Shown here: positions 48,803-59,130 of the stretch, one piece after another
Layout of the letters: every line of letters begins with the position of its first letter
Position numbering within the stretch: position 1 is the first letter of the stretch
Origin: Shinella sp. UYSO24
Lineage (GTDB): Bacteria > Pseudomonadota > Alphaproteobacteria > Rhizobiales > Rhizobiaceae
Assembly (NCBI GenBank): GCA_902167985.1
Contig: CABHNZ010000002.1
Span: forward strand, 248,001-312,000
DNA: 64,000 nt
Direction of reading: 5' to 3'
The notes under the pieces: generated by a model
The model's input: only the letters and a program-made list of their open reading frames with translations
The model's database searches: none
What the model was told of the DNA's origin: nothing
Made by a program: the position numbers and the translations under genes

Positions 48803-48997
48803 ATGCCCGCCACCACCTTCCAGCCGATACCGCCGATTGCCGCTCAGGCAGGCCGCGAGCCGCGTCATCCGCTCCATTCGCTTCTCGTGACCGTCTTGGC
48901 CGTGAAGCTCCTGGTTGCGGCCGTGCTCGTCGCCACGGTTTCCCTGGCGCCGCCCGTTTCGGGCGAGCACAGCTATGTGACAATGGCTGCGAACTGA
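48803..48997 (+). CDS. Small single-pass membrane protein, 64 aa
   Basis: MPATTFQPIPPIAAQAG leads into a strong hydrophobic helix (LLVTVLAVKLLVAAVLVATV) and a short outer tail ending SYVTMAAN. CGGAGAAAAA lies just upstream of the ATG (48803). The open frame extends 100 codons further upstream, but that part lacks protein character and a ribosome site. No known family. It stands alone between divergent petP and the MBL hydrolase gene. Confidence 0.5.
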   Translation: MPATTFQPIPPIAAQAGREPRHPLHSLLVTVLAVKLLVAAVLVATVSLAPPVSGEHSYVTMAAN

Positions 48998-49150
48998 GCT
49001 TCTTTTTCCTGCCGAACTGTCAGTAACGTGGCCTCTCAGAGGTCGCGGACCATGGGGCGGTGCGATTGAAATCTGCAGCCGAGATTTTGGGGCTGAACCG
49101 CGGCGCGTTTCGGTCTATACCGCGCCTGTTCACCCAAGAGCCGAGGCACC

Positions 49151-49798
49151 ATGAGCAAGCTCCAGGCCGGCATTATCCCGGTTACGCCCTTCCAGCAGAA
49201 CTGCACCATCCTGTTTGACGAAGACACCCGCATTGGCGTGGTGGTCGATCCGGGCGGCGATGTTGCCTCGATCGTCGAGACTATCCGAGGCAATCACATC
49301 ACGCCGGTCGAGATCTGGATCACCCATGGCCATATCGACCATGCCGGTGGTGCCGACGAGTTGCGCGAAGTGCTCGGCGTTCCGGTGGCCGGGCCGCACA
49401 AGGCGGACGAGCCGCTGCTGCAGCAGCTGGAAAATCAGGCGAAAATGTTCGGTGTCGAGATGGCGGTGCGCAATCTCGTGCCCGACCGTTATCTTGACGA
49501 GGGTGACATGCTCTCGTTTGCCGATCACCAGTTCAAGGTTCTGTTCTGCCCGGGGCATTCGCCGGGTCATGTGGTGTTCTATAATGAGGCGCAGCGCTTT
49601 GCCCATGTGGGCGATGTTCTGTTCAACGGCTCCGTCGGGCGCACCGATCTTCCGGGCGGCGACCATGACACACTGATTGCCTCGATCCGGGACAAGCTTC
49701 TGCCGCTTGGAGACGAGGTGGGCTTCATCTGTGGCCACGGCCCCGGCAGCCGGATCGGTGACGAGCGCCGTACAAACCCCTATCTGCGCGGGATTTGA
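49151..49798 (+). CDS. MBL-fold metallo-hydrolase (glyoxalase II-like, YcbL type)
   Basis: A 215-residue metallo-beta-lactamase-fold enzyme. Zinc-binding THGHIDHAGG carries the HxHxDH motif, with further ligands in CPGHSPGHVVFY, HVGDVLFNGSVGR (Asp) and FICGHGPGS (His). The short length and lack of the glyoxalase II C-terminal domain match YcbL-type proteins, some of which hydrolyse S-lactoylglutathione weakly. Substrate uncertain. Confidence 0.88.
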   Translation: MSKLQAGIIPVTPFQQNCTILFDEDTRIGVVVDPGGDVASIVETIRGNHITPVEIWITHGHIDHAGGADELREVLGVPVAGPHKADEPLLQQLENQAKMFGVEMAVRNLVPDRYLDEGDMLSFADHQFKVLFCPGHSPGHVVFYNEAQRFAHVGDVLFNGSVGRTDLPGGDHDTLIASIRDKLLPLGDEVGFICGHGPGSRIGDERRTNPYLRGI

Positions 49799-49872
49799 AG
49801 CCTATAGGCGGGAATTTGGGGCAGGTTGTGCGTGCCCCTGCATTCGTCACCTGATCGGGGCAGGCGGAAGAC

Positions 49873-49898
49873 AAAAAAAACCCGGCATTCCTGCCGGG
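49873..49898 (-). terminator. Terminator of the cold-shock gene
   Basis: Stem CCCGGCA (49881-49887) with TGCCGGG (49892-49898), loop TTCC, and on the minus strand eight T directly after the hairpin. Confidence 0.92.
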
Positions 49899-49930
49899 CT
49901 TCAACTTGATCGATCCCTTGCGGGAGGTGA

Positions 49931-50146
49931 TCAGCCGGAAATCTGCAGGTTGACGGCCTTGGGGCCCTTACCGCGACGATCCGGTTCGGTGTCGAAGCTT
50001 ACCTTCTGGTTTTCAGAAAGACCGTTCAGGCCAGAAGCCTGGACAGCAGAGATGTGGACGAAGATATCGGCGCCGCCGTTATCTGGCTTGATAAAGCCAA
50101 AGCCCTTGTCGGTATTGAAGAATTTTACAGTGCCAGTTTCGGCCAT
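49931..50146 (-). CDS. Cold-shock protein, CspA family
   Basis: A 71-residue OB-fold nucleic-acid chaperone. RNP1 is KGFGFIKPD and RNP2 is DIFVHISAV; MAETGTVKFFNTDKGFGFI is the classic N-terminus. Binds single-stranded RNA and prevents misfolding at low temperature. Followed by a perfect terminator. The long gene-free stretch upstream (about 830 bases) fits the long untranslated leader of csp mRNAs, and a TATAAT box lies about 190 bases before the ATG. Confidence 0.95.
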   Translation of the reverse strand: MAETGTVKFFNTDKGFGFIKPDNGGADIFVHISAVQASGLNGLSENQKVSFDTEPDRRGKGPKAVNLQISG

Positions 50147-50243
50147 GCAGCAGGTCCTTTTCTTTCTGTCCGTGTTCAGCGGCGGACAGTCATTATCATG
50201 TGCCCGTGTGGGCGGGTGGCAGGCAGCTTTAAGAAAGGGTCCC

Positions 50244-50423
50244 TGTGTTTACCGCGGCAACTGGCAGGAATGGTTTTGAAATATTCCGCCCCCAGTCTCT
50301 CCGCCCGAGGGTGTTAGCGTCCCCGGACCGCATCATTATAGGTCTTCCCATGCTCGTAAATTGCCCGAACATGGACAGAGTGCTGTGTTTACGGGAAATT
50401 GGCAAGAAAAAGTTTTTTCAAAT
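50244..50423 (-). repeat. Two imperfect direct repeats of about 39 bp upstream of csp
   Basis: Copy one is 50244-50282 and copy two 50384-50423, 140 bp apart. Both share TGTGTTTAC, then GGCAA/GGGAAA, TTGGCA/CTGGCA and a T-run ending in GAAAT/CAAAT. On the csp (minus) strand the conserved word reads GTAAACACA. Confidence 0.6.
50335..50340 (-). promoter_or_regulatory. Candidate -10 box of csp (TATAAT)
   Basis: Exact TATAAT on the minus strand, between the two direct repeats and about 190 bases before the csp start, which would give a 5' leader of about 180 nt as in cspA. The -35 region (around 50358-50363) is weak. Confidence 0.4.
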
Positions 50424-50891
50424 CCGCGCATAAAGCGAACGCAAAAAGCCGCCAGATGCGCTGAAAATGCAGGCTTTTGGCTATTATCTTTGCTTTTGCA
50501 CTCACGATTCATCGCCAGCAATGCATTCCCAACCGGATTTTGTGTCATTTCGCGACATTGGAAAGGTCAGAAAAAAATTACAGCGCGTGGTTGTTATGCC
50601 GTGGCGCAACATTGGAAACCCCTGAAAATGCAGGGGTATTTATGTGGTGTCTGCGGTCGTGCGGCAGCACCCGCAGCATGTCTGGCAACCGTTTTCGCCG
50701 ACGGTTCACGTGGTCCATCATCGATTGCCGCCATCGTGTTCGGGCGTGTGGCGGCCAGGAGGTAAGCCGCGCGAATGACGGCCATCACTCTTTATCGAGG
50801 GCATTCTACCGTGGCAGGCTTACGCGGGGGTAAACGGCGAGTGGGCTCAGATCAGCGGTTTTGATGTGACCCATTCATCCTTTCCGCTTGA

Positions 50892-52178
<1,287 letters not shown>

Positions 52179-52197
52179 GACGGCTTATATCTGATTG

Positions 52198-52230
52198 AAA
52201 AAAAGCCCGCCGGAGACGGTGGGCTTTTTT
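52198..52230 (+). terminator. Terminator of aatA
   Basis: AAAAAGCCCGCC hairpin with GGTGGGCTTTTTT around GGAGAC; one G-U pair. Six T follow the stem. Confidence 0.9.
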
Positions 52231-52280
52231 GTGATTTATGATCACATTGACGTTTTGCCTTGCCGGATCTACATTTCGGC

Positions 52281-52556
52281 ATGAAGACCGTCTCGATCCA
52301 GGATGTACCGCAGCGTTTCGAGGAGCTTGCCCGCGAGGTGGAGCAGGGCGAGACCGTGACCGTGACGCGCAATGGCAAGCCGGTGTTCGATCTTGTGCCG
52401 CGGGAGGCGGAGGCGGTCCGCAATAAGCGGGGCTATGATCCGGAGGCCGGCGAAGCCTATCTGCGCTCAAAAGGCATCGTGCGAACCGAAGGTTTCATTG
52501 CCGAGGATTTCGACGATCCGCTGCCGGAAGATTTTCTCCTGAGACCGTTGCCGTAG
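52281..52556 (+). CDS. Phd/YefM-type antitoxin
   Basis: A 91-residue antitoxin: MKTVSIQDVPQRFEELAREV then QGETVTVTRNGKPVFDLVPR is the Phd/YefM N-terminal DNA-binding fold. The C-terminal part (YLRSKGIVRTEGFIAEDFDD) is the toxin-binding tail, whose DPLPEDFLLRPLP ending is common in Phd partners of PIN toxins. The stop is directly followed by the toxin ATG. Confidence 0.87.
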   Translation: MKTVSIQDVPQRFEELAREVEQGETVTVTRNGKPVFDLVPREAEAVRNKRGYDPEAGEAYLRSKGIVRTEGFIAEDFDDPLPEDFLLRPLP

Positions 52557-52943
52557 ATGCGGCTATTGCTCGATACCCATGTGGTCATTTCGATGGTCAA
52601 CAACCCGTTCGAGGCCGAATATCCAGTTGTGCGGAACCTGTTGATCAGCAATGCGGCGACCGGCGTGGTGAGTGTCGCCAGCCTGTGGGAAATCGCCATC
52701 AAGTCGCGGCTTGGAAAGCTCGGTATCGCCATTCCCGTGGAAGGAATCCCCGACTTTCTCGATGCTTCCGGGGTGGAGATCATCACGATCACCGTCCCCC
52801 ACGTCATTGCCATCGCGATGCCCGAGCCGCCGACGCGCGATCCGTTCGACCGGCTGCTGCTTGCCCAATGCCAGACGGAGACGATTCAACTCGTCACCGT
52901 CGACAGGGCGCTTGCCGGGCATCCGCTAAGCTTTCGGGCCTAG
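52557..52943 (+). CDS. PIN-domain ribonuclease toxin
   Basis: A 128-residue PIN protein of the COG3744 type. Acidic active-site residues: LLLDTHVVISM, the E of SLWEIAIKSRLG, TRDPFDRLLLAQ and LVTVDRALAGH. The start abuts the antitoxin stop with no gap, so translation is coupled. It converges with the sugar dehydrogenase gene, 13 bases between the two stops. Confidence 0.88.
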   Translation: MRLLLDTHVVISMVNNPFEAEYPVVRNLLISNAATGVVSVASLWEIAIKSRLGKLGIAIPVEGIPDFLDASGVEIITITVPHVIAIAMPEPPTRDPFDRLLLAQCQTETIQLVTVDRALAGHPLSFRA

Positions 52944-52956
52944 GGCTTTAGGGATA

Positions 52957-54335
52957 TCACGTCCGTGTCAGGCGCACGATGGTGGAGGGGCCGCCCCGGC
53001 TTTCGGTGACGGCATAGACGGCGCCGTCGGGGCCGACCTTGACGTCGCGGACGCGGGCGCCGACCGAGATGCGTTCCTCGGACAGGACCTTGTCATCCTT
53101 CATATGGACGACCACGACCCCTTGGGCGACCAGCCCGCCGATCAGGAAGGCGCCCTTCCATTCGGGGATGAGATTGCCGTCGTAATAGGCCATGCCGGAG
53201 GGCGCGATCACCGGATCCCAGTAATAGACCGGCTGTTCCGTTTTCTGCAGGGAGGTGATGCCGCGGCCGATCGGGGCGCCGGAATAATCGATGCCGTAGG
53301 TCACTTCCGGCCAGCCGTAATTCTTGCCGGCCTCCGGCCTGTTCAGTTCGTCGCCGCCGCGCGGGCCGTGTTCGACGGTCCAGAGGCGGCCTTCTCCGTC
53401 TATCGTTGCTGCCTGCAGGTTGCGGTGGCCGTAGGACCAGATTTCCGGCATCGCATCCTTCCGGCCGATGAAAGGATTGCCCGGCCAGGGTTTTCCGTCG
53501 CGGGTGATGCGGAAGGTCTTGCCGAGGCCGCTTGCAATGTCCTGCGCCTGCACGCGCGGCTCCGGCGAGGAGCGCTCGCCGACCGTGACATAAAGCTCAC
53601 CCTCGGGGCCGAAGGCGAGGCGGGAGCCGAAGTGATTGCGGCCGTCATAGCTCGGCATCTGACGGAAGATGATCTTCAGGTTTTCCAGCTTGCCGCCGCC
53701 ATTGCGGTCGGGCACCAGTCTGGCAGAGGCGACCGAGGTGCCGTTGCCATCCTGCCGCGGTTCGGCGAAGGAGAAGAAGATCATGCCGGACGTGCATAAT
53801 CAGGGGCGAGTGCCACATCGAGCAGGCCGCCCTGGCCATCGGACATGACTTTCGGCACGCCTGATATGGCCGGGCCGGCCTTGCCGTCACTGGAGATGAT
53901 GTGCATCGCCCCCTGTTTTGCCGTCACCAGCATGCGGCCATCGGGCAGGAATTCCATCGACCAGAGCTGCGGCAGATCCCTGGCGACGACGCTTGCGGCG
54001 ATGCGGGGCATGTCTGCCGGCTGGGTTGCGCGCGTCTGGCCGGCAAAGGCGGGCTTCTGGTCAGGCGCGTTGGCGGGGCGGGTTTCGGATGGTTTTGTGG
54101 TCGCTGCCTGCTGGGCCAGGGCCGGGGATGCGATGAGGGCCGGCAGGACGAGGGTGGCGGCCAGAAGAGCGGTTGCGCGGCGGGCAAGAGGGCCGGAAAA
54201 GCGGCCGGAAGGGCCGGGAGGAAGGGGATGCAGGAGGCGGGCGGAGAGGTCCGAAGCGCCGTGGCGAGGGTGCTGGCCGGGGATGGCGGCGCGGAGTGTG
54301 GCGCGGATTGCGGTGTGGGGAGGGCGTTGGCGCAT
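52957..54335 (-). CDS. PQQ-dependent aldose/sorbosone-type sugar dehydrogenase (frame break)
   Basis: About 459 residues, exported. After a long N-terminal region and signal (LARRATALLAATLVLPALIA), the beta-propeller begins with LPQLWSMEFLPDGRMLVTAK. Blocks seen: GGLLDVALAPDY, HFGSRLAFGPEGELYVTVGE, PEIWSYGHRNLQAA, LWTVEHGPRGGDELN and the terminal GPDGAVYAVTE. This matches the YliI/soluble aldose dehydrogenase family, which oxidises sugars at C1 with PQQ in the periplasm. The frame breaks near 53790 (APDYARSGMIFFSF), one base missing. The true start may be internal, nearer the signal peptide. Confidence 0.85.
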
Positions 54336-54585
54336 CAGTGTCTTTCCCTTCGATCTATCGCAGCGGCACGTCTCGCAGAGGCATCGTGTGCGGAGGAGTG
54401 GCGAGACCAGTCCTTGCTACATCTAGGGCGGGTGGAGGGCTTATGCCCTACACGGCGCGGTCAAGTTAAGTTTATCGCGGAATGGTTGCGGGCGCTGGTT
54501 GAGGAGTTGATTCAACCTCTTGCCGAAATGATTCCGGAAATGTCGGCAAGTTGCTGTTCCGGAATCGTTTTTGCGGAGCCGGTCC

Positions 54586-55896
54586 TCAGAGGCCGATCAT
54601 GGTGAGCATGACGAAGGTGGCGAAGAGGACGAAATGCGTCATCCCCTCGATGGCGTTCGTCTGTCCGTCATTGAGGTTGATCGCGGCGACGATCAGGGTG
54701 ATGGCCGCCATCACCGTCTGTACCGGCGTCATCGCCATGATGAAGGGCTGGCCGGTATAGAGCGCGATGCCTTCCATCACCGGCACGGTCAGGATGACGG
54801 TGGAAAGCGAGGCACCCATGGCGATGTTGACGACCGACTGCATGCGGTTGCGCAATGCCGCGCGCAGTGCGGTGAGAATTTCCGGTGCGGCGGAAATGGC
54901 AGCGACCACGACGGCCGTCAGTGCCGGCGGCGCGCCTGAGCCTTCGAGCCCCGTATCGAGGAAGGCGGACATGAATTCGGCGAGGAAGCCGATGATCAGC
55001 ACGCCGACAAGGATGATGGCGATCGAGAGACCTGCCGGTTCGTTCTCGCTCTCGGCTCCAACTGCTGTGCCGGCTGCGGCGTCCGGGGCAGGAGCCGCGG
55101 CCTGAGCGGATTGGCCGGTTGGCGCGGTGCCGGCAGTCGAGGTGGCGGCGGGCGAGGTGGCGGCGTTGGCCGATGCCGACATTGCTTGGGCTTGGGCTGG
55201 GGCTTGGGCTGGGGCTGGGGCTGGAGCTGCGGATGCCGATGCCGATTGGCCTGCGGTGGGCGTTTCGCCCTTGCTGGCGGTCACGGTCTTTGGCGTGCGG
55301 GGATAGGTGTAGGAGAAGAAATAGCTGTGCGGGCCGACCTGCATTTTCAGGAAGACGCCGTAGAGCGCGATCATCGCGACGATGGTGAACATCGAATAAT
55401 AGCGCCAGCGATCGTCCGGCACGAATTCCGGCACGATCATGGAAATGCCCATGGCCGTCAAAATCATCACGCTATAGGTGCGACTGGAATCGTCATTATA
55501 GGGCTGTTCGCCGTGGCGCAGGCCGCCGAGCAGGGCGGCAAGTCCGAGAATGCCGTTGATATCCAGCATGACGGCCGAATAGATCGTGTCGCGCACAAGC
55601 GTCGGCGAGGAGGACGAGCCCATCATGATGGCGAGGATCAGCACTTCGACGGCGACGGCCGAGAGTGTCAGGATCATCGTGCCATAGGGATCGCCCACCT
55701 TGTGGGCCAGAACCTCGGCATGATGGGCGACACGGGTCGATGCGAGAACGATGACGGCGATGAAGACGGCGGCGCCGATCAGAGAGGCGGCCTTGCCCGC
55801 TTCCAGCACGCTGTGCTCGAAAACATAGCCGAGGACGACGAAGAGGGCGGCGACAAGAAGGGAGGCTTCCTGCCTGAGGATGGCGGGCAAATTCAA
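54586..55896 (-). CDS. chaA: Calcium/proton (sodium) antiporter, ChaA family
   Basis: A 436-residue inner-membrane antiporter with two CaCA repeats. Conserved helices with acidic residues: AVAVEVLILAIMMGSS in the first half and VVVAAISAAPEILTALRAAL in the second. Between the halves (about residues 205-295) there is a low-complexity insert of Ala/Pro/Gln/Ser (SASAAPAPAPAQAPAQ) coded by gggctt/gggctg hexamer repeats at 55185-55225. E. coli ChaA has only a short loop there. It exports calcium or sodium at alkaline pH in relatives. Confidence 0.9.
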   Translation of the reverse strand: MNLPAILRQEASLLVAALFVVLGYVFEHSVLEAGKAASLIGAAVFIAVIVLASTRVAHHAEVLAHKVGDPYGTMILTLSAVAVEVLILAIMMGSSSSPTLVRDTIYSAVMLDINGILGLAALLGGLRHGEQPYNDDSSRTYSVMILTAMGISMIVPEFVPDDRWRYYSMFTIVAMIALYGVFLKMQVGPHSYFFSYTYPRTPKTVTASKGETPTAGQSASASAAPAPAPAQAPAQAQAMSASANAATSPAATSTAGTAPTGQSAQAAAPAPDAAAGTAVGAESENEPAGLSIAIILVGVLIIGFLAEFMSAFLDTGLEGSGAPPALTAVVVAAISAAPEILTALRAALRNRMQSVVNIAMGASLSTVILTVPVMEGIALYTGQPFIMAMTPVQTVMAAITLIVAAINLNDGQTNAIEGMTHFVLFATFVMLTMIGL

Positions 55897-56137
55897 CGCT
55901 CGGTTACTCCTGAAATATGCATGGGGTCATATGGCTGGCTTTATAACTTTTAAGATGTAACGCGGCGCGCCCGCGCATCAAGCGATAGCGTCACGATTGC
56001 AAGCGTTTGCGAAGAGCCCGCTTTGATGACATTATCCTCTCATGGCCGGGAACTGAGCGGTGCCCCTCTTGCTTGTCTGGGGCGCCGTCCGCGGACATGA
56101 TTTCGTCCGTGCGGCCGATAAAAGAAAGAGGAGCACG

Positions 56138-56401
56138 ATGACCAAGGTTGTGTACAAAGTGGTGCCGCATGACGGTGGCTGGGCCTATCGGCTGGGCGAT
56201 GTCTATTCGGAAACCTTTCCCACCCATTCGGACGCATTGCAGGCCGCGCGTATCGTGGCGGCCGAACAGCAGGTCGGCGGTGATCCCGAAGAGATCAGCT
56301 GGCAGGACGAACGCGGCATCTGGCACACCGAATACAGCGATGGCGGCGACCGGCCGGAAGCCGATGTCGAGGATGGCGAGCAGGGCGTGACAACCCACTG
56401 A
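56138..56401 (+). CDS. DUF2188 family protein
   Basis: An 87-residue protein: VVYKVVPHDGGWAYRLGDVY, SETFPTHSDALQAARIVAAE and DERGIWHTEYSDGGDRPEAD. The pattern of GGW, FxTHxxA and a DExGxWHTEY core fits DUF2188, small proteins of unknown function common in alphaproteobacteria. AAGAGGAG lies upstream of the ATG at 56138. Stands alone. Confidence 0.8.
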   Translation: MTKVVYKVVPHDGGWAYRLGDVYSETFPTHSDALQAARIVAAEQQVGGDPEEISWQDERGIWHTEYSDGGDRPEADVEDGEQGVTTH

Positions 56402-56503
56402 GCCGGTATCATCGGGACGGGCGGCCGATTTTTCACCGGTCGCCATCTCCGATTGCCGTGCCGTCTCTGACCAACCGAGCCGCGTCAGGCCCTCATATCC
56501 GTA

Positions 56504-57121
56504 TCAGGCATGGGCGAAGACGAAGGAAGGGCTCTCCTGCAGGCGTTCCATCAGGGCTGCGGGATCCGGCACTCTCGCCAGCGGGATGAAGAAGATCACA
56601 TCCGGCAGGCCGCGGGCGTCTCCGGGCGTGATCTGCAGCATGCCCTTGCGCTCGAAGATGATGCCGATCTTCTTTTCATCGCCATAGGCGGCCGAAAAGC
56701 GGATCTTGTCCTGAACCAGTTCGAATTGATCCGGGCCGAAACGGGCCTGCGCCTGGACGGCCTCGCGGCCCTTGAATATGCGCCGGTCGAGCGCTTTCAC
56801 CACGGTGTTGCGCGAGACGGTGCCCGAGGTGCCGAGCCTGTTCATGCCGCGTTTGATGAGCCAGCTGCTGACCTTGAAAATGATGCCGAGAACGAAGAAG
56901 GCGACGAAGGCGATCTGCATCCAGGGCGCCTGCTTGAGCGTGATGCCGACGAGAAAGAGCGGCACCATCGCGATGACCGAGGCAATTCGCACCTTCCTCC
57001 ATAATCCCGTCTTGTCATCGATAACCTGCGCCGACGCATCGCGCTGATCCTGCATGACGGCGAGAACATGCTCGCGCTGAAGGGTGAAAGTTCCCGTGTC
57101 GATCGTGTCGTTCCGGTTCAT
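56504..57121 (-). CDS. YcxB-like membrane protein
   Basis: A 205-residue protein with two adjacent membrane helices (SVIAMVPLFLVGITLKQ and WMQIAFVAFFVLGIIFKVS) and a C-terminal domain like YcxB (FELVQDKIRFSAAYGDEKKI, LQITPGDARGLPDVIFFIPL). Function unknown. The ATG at 57121 (MNRNDTIDTGTF) follows CAGGAGG at the right distance; a start six codons earlier is possible but less likely. Confidence 0.7.
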   Translation of the reverse strand: MNRNDTIDTGTFTLQREHVLAVMQDQRDASAQVIDDKTGLWRKVRIASVIAMVPLFLVGITLKQAPWMQIAFVAFFVLGIIFKVSSWLIKRGMNRLGTSGTVSRNTVVKALDRRIFKGREAVQAQARFGPDQFELVQDKIRFSAAYGDEKKIGIIFERKGMLQITPGDARGLPDVIFFIPLARVPDPAALMERLQESPSFVFAHA

Positions 57122-57281
57122 CAAGGCCTCCTGTTTCAAGCCAGAAGCTGACTGGCTTTATACAATCGGGACAAGGCTTTAGATGATATGTCGTCAGATC
57201 GGAACCCCAAAACGGACAAACTGAACGCCCGACCTGTGGCCGGGCGCTTCGTCATCCTGTCCTACTCTGCTCTGTCGCGCG

Positions 57282-58402
57282 TCAGGCAACGGCTTCGAGC
57301 GACGGGTAATCCGTATAGCCCTTGGCGCCGCCGCCATAGAGCGTGGTGGCGTCGAGAGCGTTGAGGGCGGCACCGGTGCGGAGGCGTTCAACCAGATCCG
57401 GGTTGGCGATGAAGGGCCGGCCGAAGGCGACGGCATCGGCATAGCCGGTCTCGATCGCCTTTTCGGCCGAGGCCTTGTCGTAACCGTTGTTGACCAGCCA
57501 GCCACCCTTGCCGCCCGCCTTGCGATAGACGTCCTTCAGCTGGTGATAGTCGAAGGGTTTCGGGCCCTGGCTATAGGCGCGGTCGCCGCCGGTGGCGCCT
57601 TCGATCACATGAATGAAGGAGAGGCCGCGTCTCCCAAGCTTTTCGACGAGATAGTCGAAGAGCGGCTGCGGATCTTCCTCGGTAATGTTGTTGGCGGGCG
57701 TGACAGGGGAGAGCCGGATGCCGGTGCGGCCGGCGCCGATTTCCTTCGCCACCGCATCAACCACTTCGAGCGCGAAACGGGCACGGTTTTCGATCGAGCC
57801 GCCATATTCGTCGGTGCGGTCATTGGCGCCGGTCTTCAGGAACTGGTCGATCAGATAGCCGTTGGCGCCATGGATCTCGACGCCGTCGAAACCGGCATCG
57901 ATCGCCGCACGGGCGCCCCTGGCGTAGTCGGCGACGATCCCGGCGATTTCGGCATGCTCAAGCGCACGGGGCGCGGAGGTTTCGGCAAAGGCGCCGGTCC
58001 CATCCGGGTTGATGATATAGGTCTTGCCGCCGGCGGGAATGGCCGACGGGCCGACGGGCGCCTTGCCTTTCGGCTGGAGCGAGACATGGCTGACGCGGCC
58101 GACATGCCAGATCTGGGTGACGATCGCGCCGCCGCGGGCGTGGACGGCCTCCGTCACCTTCTTCCAGCCGTCGATCGCTTCGGGCAGGTAAAGGCCCGGC
58201 ACATCGGCATAGCCCTGGCCCTGCTGGGTGACGGGCGTGCCTTCGGTGATGATGAGGCCTGCATCGGCACGCTGCTCGTAATAGGTGACGTCAGATTGTT
58301 GGGAACGGCCTTTGGCGAGCGGTTGCGGGTGAGCGGCGCCATGACGACGCGGTTCTTCAGGGCGATATCGCCAAACTGGATCGGGTCGAAGAGATTAGCC
58401 AT
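57282..58402 (-). CDS. nemA: Old yellow enzyme-type ene reductase (frame break)
   Basis: FMN-dependent oxidoreductase (about 373 residues) that reduces activated C=C bonds, nitro compounds and nitrate esters. Motifs: FDPIQFGDIALKNRVVMAPL, VTQIWHVGRVSH, FDGVEIHGANGYLIDQFL with the substrate-binding HxxN pair, and GRPFIANPDLVERL. The frame slips near 58295: AVPNNLTVTYYEQRADAGLI needs one g in ctgacgtcacc. It lies 55 bases downstream of an ArsR-type regulator on the same strand, so it is probably its target. Confidence 0.9.
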
Positions 58403-58457
58403 CAGACATGTCCTTCTTTCTGGTTGGATTACGGAGTTTTCGGGTTTTGTATCGAGG

Positions 58458-58754
58458 TCAAAGGGAAGATTTCAGCGTCTCGACGAACTCGGCGATGGCC
58501 TGTTCGTCGCGGCTGTAAAAGGCCCATTGCCCGACGCGGCGGCTCTTGATCAGGCCGGTCTTTTCGAGCGTCGACAGATGGGCGGAGACGGTGGATTGCG
58601 ACAGGCCGCAGCGCTTCTCGAACTGTCCGGCGCATACGCCCATGTCGAGCGGATGTGCCTGATCGGAAAAATGGGTCTCCGGCTCCTTCATCCAGTCGAG
58701 GAATTCCATCCTGACCGGATGGGCAATGGCTTTGAGAATCTCGGTCTTATCCAT
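58458..58754 (-). CDS. ArsR-family regulator, probable repressor of the ene reductase operon
   Basis: A 98-residue winged-helix protein: KTEILKAIAHPVRMEFLDWM and the recognition helix GLSQSTVSAHLSTLEKTGLI, followed by a wing (KSRRVGQWAFYSRDE). It has two Cys, in MGVCAGQFEKRCGLSQ, eight residues apart at the start of the recognition unit; these could sense electrophiles or thiol oxidation, which fits control of an old yellow enzyme. Just upstream is an inverted repeat that could be its operator. Confidence 0.85.
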   Translation of the reverse strand: MDKTEILKAIAHPVRMEFLDWMKEPETHFSDQAHPLDMGVCAGQFEKRCGLSQSTVSAHLSTLEKTGLIKSRRVGQWAFYSRDEQAIAEFVETLKSSL

Positions 58755-58774
58755 GGTCGGGCTGCATCACTTAA

Positions 58775-58790
58775 ATCGTCTCTGAACGAT
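58775..58790. promoter_or_regulatory. Candidate ArsR operator (inverted repeat)
   Basis: ATCGT-N6-ACGAT, 20 bases before the arsR start on the minus strand and directly downstream of a TATA-rich stretch (58790-58797) that could be the -10 element. A repressor here would block transcription. Confidence 0.45.
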
Positions 58791-58923
58791 ATATAGATCG
58801 ACCATTTTCGATTTAAAGAAATGGTCTGCGATTTTTCTTCGCGCCTGCGGAAAAACTGACCGGCATTGTGCCCGCGAAAGCGGCGATCATAGGAAGGCGA
58901 CTGAGGGGCGCAGAACTGCGGGC

Positions 58924-59032
58924 AAAAAAATAGGGCCTCCAGATCGCTCCGAGGCCCATAAGGTGTGAAGGTCAAAAAACCTCCAGAGGGGAACAGCCGG
59001 CACGACGACAGGAGTCATCATGTGCGCCAGCT
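58924..59032 (-). ncRNA. Small RNA, AbcR-like (unit 1)
   Basis: About 109 nt on the minus strand. It begins near AGCTGGCGCACATGATGAC, carries a core with TTCCCCTC (an anti-ribosome-site type word) and ends in a terminator: GGGCCTC/GGAGGCCC stem (58933-58958) followed by T-A-T7 (58924-58932). An upstream TAGAAT (59036-59041, minus) sits at -10 position. A 35-bp core (58963-58997) is identical to that in unit 2. No gene covers it. Relatives have the tandem AbcR1/AbcR2 RNAs next to lsrB/vtlR, as here. Confidence 0.75.
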
Positions 59033-59130
59033 AATATTCTATATGGGGAACTCTTTGCGTCGCGGCAAGGGGGCTTGGACAGGATATTGAACGCCGAGCG
59101 CGATTTTTCTTTGCGAAAGTTAGCAAATGC

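Noticed and set aside
50361-50765. 134-codon open frame upstream of aatA
   Set aside because: Irregular composition, overlaps the direct repeats, and no family resemblance.
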